DNA from: Deltaproteobacteria bacterium
Lineage (GTDB): Bacteria; Desulfobacterota_B; Binatia; UBA9968
Length of the DNA stretch: 18,358 bases
NCBI GenBank assembly: GCA_005879255.1
Contig: VBKY01000017.1
Coordinates: forward strand, 1-18,358
Direction of reading: 5' to 3'
Part shown: one piece after another, positions 13,618 to 18,358 of the stretch
Layout of the letters: each line of letters starts with the position of its first letter
Position numbering within the stretch: the stretch's first letter is position 1
The notes under the pieces: model-generated
Told to the model about the DNA's origin: nothing
What the model saw: only the letters and a program-made list of their open reading frames with translations
Database searches by the model: none
Made by a program: the position numbers and the translations under genes

Positions 13618-14220
13618 TCAGGACCGCTTCTCCTTCAGAATACGCAGCAAATCCTCAAAAGATGAGCGCATGATCACCCTGTGGAACTGGGAACGGTAGT
13701 TGTCGACAAGGCTGATATCATCGATGATGACGTCATAGACCTTCCAATCATCGTCGATGAGGTGCATTTTGTAACTGACGACCAAATCTTTGGCGCCATT
13801 TGTGACAATCTTCGTATCAACCTCTGCGCTATTCGCGTTGTTCCATTCACGCGTGAAGAGAACCGTTGAATTTTCATAAGACCGGATACCGTCAATATAT
13901 GATCTCGCCAACGTAGTCGCAAAAAGCGTGACGAACTCTTGCCTTTCTTCGGGAGTGCGGTTTTCCCAGTGCGGTCCCAAACATCGCTTGGCCATTTCAG
14001 CGAAATCGAATCTAGGCGAGACGACTTGCATAACGTTGGCCCCAAAGGCGTCAATTTCCGCCTTGGAACCAAAGCGCGCGGATTTCAGTATCACGACGAT
14101 CTGTTCCCACGTGCCCTGCAACTGCCCTGTTGGTGTGATGGCGGTTGAGTGCGACGGATACAATAAAGAAATCCCCCAAAAAAGAATTGCTGCAATGGTA
14201 ATTATAAATGTTCGATTCAA
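13618..14220 (-). CDS. mlaC: MlaC/Ttg2D-family periplasmic phospholipid-binding protein
   Basis: This 200-residue protein is of typical MlaC length, with a signal peptide (about 1-27, HSTA-I). Conserved MlaC blocks are visible: VSPRFDFAEMAKRCLGPHW, the RTPEERQEF helix, VDTKIVTNGAKDLVVSYKM, and VYDVIIDDISLVDNYRSQFH. MlaC shuttles phospholipids between outer and inner membrane as part of the Mla pathway with the MlaFEDB ABC complex. No mlaD, mlaE or mlaF gene is nearby, so this is an orphan copy. The only start is TTG 14220 (an in-frame stop lies 27 nt upstream), which is unusual and may mean low expression. Two truncated copies lie at 6968-7111 and 16045-16150. Confidence 0.88.
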   Translation of the reverse strand: MNRTFIITIAAILFWGISLLYPSHSTAITPTGQLQGTWEQIVVILKSARFGSKAEIDAFGANVMQVVSPRFDFAEMAKRCLGPHWENRTPEERQEFVTLFATTLARSYIDGIRSYENSTVLFTREWNNANSAEVDTKIVTNGAKDLVVSYKMHLIDDDWKVYDVIIDDISLVDNYRSQFHRVIMRSSFEDLLRILKEKRS

Positions 14221-14538
14221 CGGCTCTACTTCCCGCCTGGATGGTTACTGTCCTGCACTCATATCATTTCAAAGAAATTGAAGTATCGGTGTTCGGCTGA
14301 TTTTGGCCTGCCTAATTCCTTAGTACCAAGTTCGATGCGCTGCACATTAATGCACGTCAACGTCCCGCCAAACCAACCAGCGATTGTCACATCGGTATCT
14401 GCGATTTGGTGGTCCGTTAGAACCGGTCACAATGAACGGGCTAAGTACCGGAAAGCTCGAAAAACGTTGAAGTCCAAATTCGCGTTGACGATAGAGGACC
14501 GTAATGCCGCAGCGATTCTCTGGGAATGAAAACCTCAT
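14221..14538. other. Spacer between mlaC and element R5, repeated elsewhere
   Basis: No gene. The part from about 14385 (GTATCTGCGAT, later GGAAAGCTCGAAAAACGTTG) is similar to 16150-16290 and, in its last part, to 7112-7212. It is therefore a piece of a repeated module rather than unique spacer. Confidence 0.55.
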
Positions 14539-14579
14539 CTAAGGGATTTGGGCGCCGCAAATCAGAGAATGCCTGATAG
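14539..14579 (+). repeat. Dispersed element copy R5, upstream of small lipoprotein
   Basis: CTAAGGGATTT (14539-14549), 9 nt GGGCGCCGC, AAATCAGAG, GCCTGATAG. It is identical to R6 over the whole element and nearly identical over the flanks (GCAGCGATT... before, GAAGCGCTGCTC after). It ends 122 nt before ATG 14701. Confidence 0.7.
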
Positions 14580-14593
14580 GAAGCGCTGCTCAA

Positions 14594-14602
14594 GGAGGGC
14601 AG
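14594..14602 (+). promoter_or_regulatory. Vestigial ribosome-binding site without its gene
   Basis: GGAGGGCAGC follows element R5 at the same place where, after R3, GGAGGGCAGCT leads into the ATG of the exported protein. Here the ATG and coding region have gone and the sequence becomes unrelated (GCCGTCCCTGG). Confidence 0.5.
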
Positions 14603-14700
14603 CGCCGTCCCTGGCAATAATTCTTCAGGATTGTTCAATAGTAGACAGCAATTCGTGGCAAGTCAGTGGAGCATGAACTAGAGGAAGGGAGGAAAACCGA

Positions 14701-14964
14701 ATGAAGATCCGAAAAGTTATCAGCATTGCAGCTGTCATGGCGATGGTTGCCGTCGGGGCGTGCAAGGAAACACCAACCGATAGACCGGTGTCTGGCAACT
14801 CCAAAGGTGACGGACAACGGGGAGGCGCTGAAGCCGTCGTAGCGCTTCTGCTTGCCCTTCGGCAGCAGTCCGCGCAGCGAGAAATCTCCGCCGAGTGCGT
14901 TCAGACAAGTAAAGAACAAAAAGCGTACGACTGTCTATCGCAAAAATCTCAAGTTCTTCGGTGA
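14701..14964 (+). CDS. Small lipoprotein, unknown function
   Basis: The 87-residue protein starts at ATG 14701 behind GGGAGG (14687-14692). Its signal ends in the lipobox VGAC (C21). The mature part is polar (KETPTDRPVSGNSKGDGQRG) followed by an Ala/Leu-rich helix (AEAVVALLLALRQQSAQRE) and a C-terminal part with two Cys. I do not recognise a family. It follows element R5 and has no clear operon partner. Confidence 0.6.
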   Translation: MKIRKVISIAAVMAMVAVGACKETPTDRPVSGNSKGDGQRGGAEAVVALLLALRQQSAQREISAECVQTSKEQKAYDCLSQKSQVLR

Positions 14965-15048
14965 AGCAGTTTTGAAACGGTCAAAGAAAGGAACACGGAT
15001 AGATTAAAGATTTCGGCAGGGCGAATCACACTTAGTTAGAGGTGCAAA

Positions 15049-15252
15049 TTGAAAGCTAAATCGAAGAGACAACTGCATATCACTTGGGATGAAGCCTGGC
15101 GGGCGGAAAATCAGCGCGAGAAAGCGAGACAAGCGTGCTGTAACGAAATCCCCACCGCTGGTCCTGTGAAACTATTCGCTACGAATGTCGCTAGAGAACT
15201 CCCTAAAGTAAAAGCCGCAGCATTCCGATTTTTGAGCGTGAAGATTCATTGA
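15049..15252 (+). CDS. Possible small protein, unknown
   Basis: This is a 67-codon frame starting at TTG with a weak SD (AGAGGTG). Composition is plausible for a small basic protein (KAKSKRQLHITWDEAWRAE). It has no signal peptide, no family match and no ATG. It may be real or chance. Confidence 0.25.
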   Translation: MKAKSKRQLHITWDEAWRAENQREKARQACCNEIPTAGPVKLFATNVARELPKVKAAAFRFLSVKIH

Positions 15253-15311
15253 TTCCTCGGCGACTTGCCCATTCCCATGTGCACCCACATGGCGCGGACA
15301 CGCAGGCGGTG

Positions 15312-15854
15312 CCGGATAACGTGGCCGTGAGGTACTGAATCGAGCGCATAGCATCACCGCCGAAGTGGAGATTCCCAAAGCGGGTGCCGAAGGCGTGCTG
15401 CTATCTCACGGTGGCAACTCCGGCGGCTACACGTTTTTTATCAAAGACAAAAAGCTCCACTATGTTCACAACTACGTCGGTGCCGAAGAGTTCCACGTCG
15501 AATCAAGAGAAGCCGTTCCCGAAGGAAAGCTGGAATTGCGCTTTGAATTCGAGCCGACAGGAAAACCGGACATCGCCAAGGGAAAAGGCACGGCCGGCCG
15601 CGCGCAGTTCTTATATCAATAACAAGCTTGCTGGTCAGGGCGCTATCCCCGTCACGATTCCGTTGCTGATAAGCCTGGGCGAAGGACTGAACGTGGGCCG
15701 CGACCCGGGCTCGCCGACCTCGAAGTTATACCAGCCGCCGTTCGAGTTCACCGGCAGAATTTACAAAGTGACGGTGGACGTGTCCGGCAAGATGATTCAG
15801 GACACCGAAGAGGAGATGAAGGCATTCGCGAAGGCGGCGATGGCGCGGCAGTAG
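15312..15854 (+). pseudogene. Arylsulfatase C-terminal domain pseudogene
   Basis: The reading begins near PDNVAV (frame broken around 15325), continues EVLNRAHSITAEVEIPKAGA and GGYTFFIKDKKLHYVHNYV to GRAQF, then needs a one-base shift near 15610 (an extra T) to continue INNKLAGQGAIPVTIP and NVGRDPGSPTSKLYQPPFEF, ending AAMARQ-stop at 15854. This is the same beta-domain as in the chimeric gene at 7279, from a different parent copy. The catalytic domain is absent and there is no start or SD. Confidence 0.75.
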
Positions 15855-15864
15855 AGAGGGTATT

Positions 15865-16044
15865 ATGGCGAGACGCGCACAAAGGAAATCAACTAACAAA
15901 AGGACCGAGAAAAAAACCGCACGGAAGGAAAACGTCAAAGGGCTTCAGCGCGCAGGTCCCCAGCATATTAAGAAGCCGTCCCTCAGTCGGGCGCGCTTCT
16001 GCGCGCGTCGAAGTCTCCAACGCCCGTTCCGGCTCGGCAAACCT
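15865..16044 (+). other. Possible truncated start of another gene (Lys/Arg-rich)
   Basis: ATG 15865 opens a basic N-terminus (MARRAQRKSTNKRTEKKTAR) ten bases after the sulfatase wreck. The frame then runs antisense through the mlaC remnant to 16164, so only the first 30-60 codons could be original. Basic leaders like this occur on some arylsulfatases and small nucleoid proteins. No decision is possible. Confidence 0.2.
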
Positions 16045-16150
16045 TTCGTCTCGACTGCGCTTCCCCCAGTGCGAGCCCAAGCAGCGCTTCGCCATTTCAG
16101 TGAAGTCGAATCTAAGCGAGATGACTTGCATCATTTTGGCCCCAGGCTAT
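16045..16150 (-). pseudogene. mlaC remnant 2 (internal ~30 codons)
   Basis: On the minus strand, MMQVISLRFDFTEMAKRCLG followed by SHWGKRSRDERF matches residues of full-length mlaC (VMQVVSPRFDFAEMAKRCLG, PHWENRTPEERQEF). Similarity stops on both sides; nucleotide identity extends a little upstream (GCCTGGGGCCAA... versus GCCTTTGGGGCCAA...). No start or stop codon of mlaC remains. Confidence 0.75.
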
Positions 16151-16291
16151 CTGCGATCTCGTGATGTGCTAGAACCAGTCGCAATGGACGACTAAGCAAC
16201 GGGGAGGCCCGAAGGATTAGTCGAGCTCAACCCATATAGAGGGACGGGTCGCCGTCACACCGCAGCGATTCTTTGGGAATGAAAACCTCAT

Positions 16292-16332
16292 CTAAGGGAT
16301 TTGGGCGCCGCAAATCAGAGAATGCCTGATAG
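16292..16332 (+). repeat. Dispersed element copy R6, upstream of exported protein
   Basis: CTAAGGGATTT, GGGCGCCGC, AAATCAGAG, GCCTGATAG: identical to R5. The flank GCAGCGATTCTTTGGGAATG is also shared. It ends 78 nt before ATG 16410; a 50-bp insertion relative to R3 lies between. Confidence 0.7.
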
Positions 16333-16409
16333 GAAGCGCTGCTCGGCGGCAATAGAATGCTCCCTGGTTGAGAACAAAAATACTCGTCAAGCAAAAAAGG
16401 AGGACAGCT

Positions 16410-16856
16410 ATGTTCAAAGTACGAACGCTCTCGCGACTCGTGATGCTCGTCTTATTGACCGTGTGTGCGGCAACGGCTGTCGCCGCGGACAGCCCGAAGC
16501 CTTCGGGAAAGGTGTCGATCGAGAGCAAGTCGATCGCTGCCGGTGTCGGTGTTACCTGGGGCGAAGGAAAACTGAGCTTCAAAGGCAAGGACTACCCGTT
16601 CTCCATCGACGGCCTGACGGTCGTGGACTTTGGGATTAGCAAAGCAAGCGCCACCGGCGACGTTTATAACTTGACCGACGTCGCGAAGTTCGCCGGAACG
16701 TACGTCGCCGCTGAAGCTGGCTTTGCTTTGGCCGGCGGCGTGGGCGGCATGGTGCTGCGCAATCAGGACGGCGTGGTTATGCACGTACGCTCGACATCCA
16801 AAGGCGCCAAGCTGCAGCTAGGACCAAGCGGGCTGTCCATCAAGCTCAAGAACTAA
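16410..16856 (+). CDS. Small exported protein, unnamed conserved family
   Basis: ATG 16410 is supported by AAGGAGG (16397-16403). The protein has 148 residues with a signal peptide to about residue 26 (AVAA-DS). The mature part reads SGKVSIESKSIAAGVGVTWG, then KLSFKGKDYPFSIDGLTVVD, SATGDVYNLTDVAKFAGTY, a Gly/Ala-rich segment (AGFALAGGVGGMVLRNQDGV) and a short beta end (GPSGLSIKLKN). I know proteins with this pattern (W-G-x-G, YPF-x-IxGL, VYNL-x-D, GTY, Gly-rich, NQ-x-GV) from several Gram-negative groups but cannot give a family name or function. Its first 48 residues were duplicated and fused to the sulfatase domain at 7279. Confidence 0.75.
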   Translation: MFKVRTLSRLVMLVLLTVCAATAVAADSPKPSGKVSIESKSIAAGVGVTWGEGKLSFKGKDYPFSIDGLTVVDFGISKASATGDVYNLTDVAKFAGTYVAAEAGFALAGGVGGMVLRNQDGVVMHVRSTSKGAKLQLGPSGLSIKLKN

Positions 16857-16947
16857 ACAATAGGGATGGTCACCGTTGCTGCTACGTAATGATTTTGCAA
16901 CCGCAAATGAGAGTCGTGTAGCAGCACCCTGACCCGGTGAAGAGCCG

Positions 16948-17467
16948 CTTGCACAAAAAGGATTCACCCGCGGCGCCAATTTAATCGCCGAAAAGTTTAT
17001 CGACAAAGCGGTAAAGGACGACAAGCCCTTCTTCGTATGGTTCAACACGACCCGCATGCATGTCTGGACGCACTTGAAGAAGAAAACGGAAGGGAGAACC
17101 GGGATCGGCCTGTATCCCGACGGTGTGGTGGAGCATGGCGAGATGGTCGGCGAGCTGCTCGACAAGCTCGACGATCTCCGCATCACGGACAACACCATCG
17201 TCATTTATAGCACCGACAACGGCGCGGAGATCGTGTCGTGGCCGGACGGCGGGTGCGCGCCTTTTCACGGCGAGAAGGGCATGGGAAGGCGGGCATCGGG
17301 TGCCGCTCCTCCTGCGCTGGCCCGGTGTCATCAAGCCGGGCACACAGGTCAACGAGATCATCGCCCACAACGACTGGCTGCCGACATTTCTCGCGGCCGC
17401 CGGTGAGCCGAACATCAAAGAGAAGCTGCTCCCCATGCGACGAATCTTGGACCTTCGCGTCGCCTAG
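16948..17467 (+). pseudogene. Arylsulfatase central domain pseudogene
   Basis: The frame reads TRGANLIAEKFIDKAVKDDK, PFFVWFNTTRMHVWTHLK, GLYPDGVVEHGEMVGELLDK, then IVIYSTDNGAEIVSWPDGG and FHGEKG: the middle of a long arylsulfatase, including the metal-binding STDNGAE motif. A frame change near 17285 is needed to continue WEGGHRVPLLLRWPG, VIKPGTQVNEIIAHNDWLPT and FLAAAGEPNIKEKLL. It lacks the N-terminal part with the formylglycine Cys and the C-terminal domain. An in-frame TGA at 16930-16932 closes the frame upstream. It cannot be active. Confidence 0.8.
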
Positions 17468-17866
17468 CCCGCTCATTTTGGCGGGCTGTGGTGCCATTGA
17501 ACGGTGCGGAGCCGGGGAAAAATCGATCCGCTTTCAATACACGCTCGTGCTGCCACCTGCGCGACAGCGATGCAAACGTTTTCTTGCTTCGCGGTGTGTT
17601 GCCTCACAAATTGTTCGGCTTGGCGCAGAGCTTGCGGGTCACCGGCCGATCGCGACCTCGCCCGACCCGCACTCGACGACCGGACTCGGTCCCTTGCTTA
17701 CAGGACTCGAAGAGCTAGCATTCTTTGGCTGAGGAATTTCGTAATAAAAATCAGGGCGACCCTAATAGCGACCGGAAGTTCAGAATAAAACTCGACGGAG
17801 AGACAAAACGATAAATGATCGCTGTGCCAACCTCTCGCGGCGCGCCTTAACCAGGAGAGGTGAAAC
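17468..17866 (+). other. Gap before phospholipase D-like gene
   Basis: 399 bp. Open frames here do not look like protein. Element copy R7 is at 17729-17768. Nothing else was recognised. Confidence 0.4.
17729..17768 (+). repeat. Dispersed element copy R7, upstream of phospholipase D-like gene
   Basis: CTGAGGAATTT (two changes), 8 nt, AAATCAGGG, then CGACCCTAATAG. The 3' hairpin is AGGG-cga-CCCT, with paired bases that differ from R8 and R5 but remain complementary. It ends 99 nt before ATG 17867. Confidence 0.6.
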
Positions 17867-18358
17867 ATGATTAGTCAATATCACTTGGACAAAAGCATGT
17901 TGTCGATTCTCGCAGTGGCCTTCCTTGTAGGGGCGTGCAGTCCCGCGGTCAACTGGGATTACCCGCGCAAGCCGTCAAGTACCTTCGCACAGCCGGAGAC
18001 CACCACCGTCGGCGCGCTGTTTCAGGAAGCGGCCGAAAAACATCCGGACCTATCCGGTTTCGCCATCATTCGACAAGGCGGTCCCGCGTTCATGGCCCGG
18101 CTGGCGATGGCTGAGTTGGCTGAAAAGACTTTGGATGGCCAGTACTACATCTGGGATGGCGACACTACCGGCCTGATCTTGGCCGACCGGCTGTTGCGTG
18201 CCGCGGACCGCGGCGTCCGCGTGCGCTTGTTGATCGACGACCATTATATGACGGAAGCCAGAGACGCCAGCATTGCGGCGCTCGACGCACATCCCAACAT
18301 CGAGATCCGTTTCTTTAACCCGGTGAGGAACCGGCGTTGGCGCATCATGAGCTTCTTG
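17867..18358 (+). CDS. Phospholipase D-family lipoprotein (cardiolipin-synthase-like), N-terminal part
   Basis: ATG 17867 has a strong SD (AGGAGAGG, 17853-17860). The frame is open for 164 codons to the window end. A lipobox LVGAC (C24) predicts a lipoprotein. The mature part contains FMARLAMAELAEKTLDGQYY, IWDGDTTGLILADRLLRAAD and RGVRVRLLIDDHYM, followed by ALDAHPNIEIRFFNPV. This is the region preceding the first HxK(x4)D motif in ClsC/YmdC-type phospholipase D enzymes, which make cardiolipin or transfer phosphatidyl groups. The catalytic HKD motifs lie beyond the window and cannot be checked. Confidence 0.85.
   Translation, partial: MISQYHLDKSMLSILAVAFLVGACSPAVNWDYPRKPSSTFAQPETTTVGALFQEAAEKHPDLSGFAIIRQGGPAFMARLAMAELAEKTLDGQYYIWDGDTTGLILADRLLRAADRGVRVRLLIDDHYMTEARDASIAALDAHPNIEIRFFNPVRNRRWRIMSFL

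Noticed and set aside
485..17768. Dispersed elements as integron attC sites with gene cassettes
   Set aside because: Single genes between similar imperfect palindromes suggested cassettes, but the GTTRRRY core and its inverse are missing, no integrase is seen, and the elements precede rather than follow their genes.
485..17768. CRISPR array
   Set aside because: Repeats are kilobases apart with genes between them; no regular short spacing and no cas genes.
17488..17788. Three overlapping plus-strand frames after the sulfatase middle fragment
   Set aside because: None has an SD, a signal or a recognisable motif; composition is Arg/Cys/Ser-rich as in random GC-rich DNA.

Overview
The window looks like a chromosomal stretch of an uncultivated, moderately GC-rich Gram-negative (diderm) bacterium. 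The evidence is an MlaC-type periplasmic phospholipid carrier, several exported proteins and lipoproteins with ordinary signal peptides or lipoboxes, good GGAGG Shine-Dalgarno (SD) sites, and TGA used as a normal stop. A pseudomonadotal or Methylomirabilota/Rokubacteria-like source would fit, but the sequence alone does not decide it. Coding density is low: long gaps carry palindromic repeats and gene wreckage.

Layout. 1-324: C-terminal end of a patatin-like phospholipase. 685-1939: a DUF2092 periplasmic protein, with an in-frame TGA between its best start and its body, overlapping a small exported Asn/Val-rich protein. 2162-3157: exported HAD phosphatase. 3158-3804: gap with three kinds of palindromic or repetitive sequence. 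3805-4845 (minus strand): an intact MntA/HepT toxin-antitoxin pair directly downstream of a decayed vapBC pair, with a 135-bp inverted-repeat element next to vapB. 5549-6418: isoprenylcysteine-methyltransferase-like membrane protein. 6529-6934: SulP sulfate-permease remnant. 6968-8174: mlaC remnant, a chimeric exported protein (signal peptide of one family fused to an arylsulfatase C-terminal domain), and a sulfatase tail. 8273-9649: complete sulfatase. 10217-10963: aquaporin Z. 11712-13422: M48 metalloprotease lipoprotein, Rap1a/Tai-like protein and glycine-zipper lipoprotein. 13618-14220 (minus): full-length orphan mlaC. 14701-17467: small lipoprotein, two more sulfatase wrecks, a second mlaC remnant and a small exported protein. 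17867-end: N-terminal part of a phospholipase D/cardiolipin-synthase-like lipoprotein.

The most unusual signal is a dispersed element of about 40 bp (CTAAGGGATTT, 8-9 nt, AAATCAGG, then CCTGATAG) seen nine times in 18 kb. Every copy is on the plus strand, and each lies 26-300 nt upstream of a plus-strand gene, nearly always one for an exported or membrane protein. Its 3' half forms a small hairpin whose stem changes sequence between copies but keeps pairing. Three copies sit inside a larger repeated module (mlaC on the minus strand, spacer, element, exported gene on the plus strand) in different stages of decay. The element could be a shared promoter or operator, a structured leader RNA, or a mobile repeat. 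These cannot be separated here, but it is the best candidate for something undescribed.

Functionally, the intact genes are mainly cell-envelope proteins: lipid hydrolysis, transfer or synthesis (patatin, MlaC, PLD), water flux, lipoproteins and a protease. A once larger organosulfate set (arylsulfatases, SulP transporter) has been broken up, leaving one intact sulfatase.
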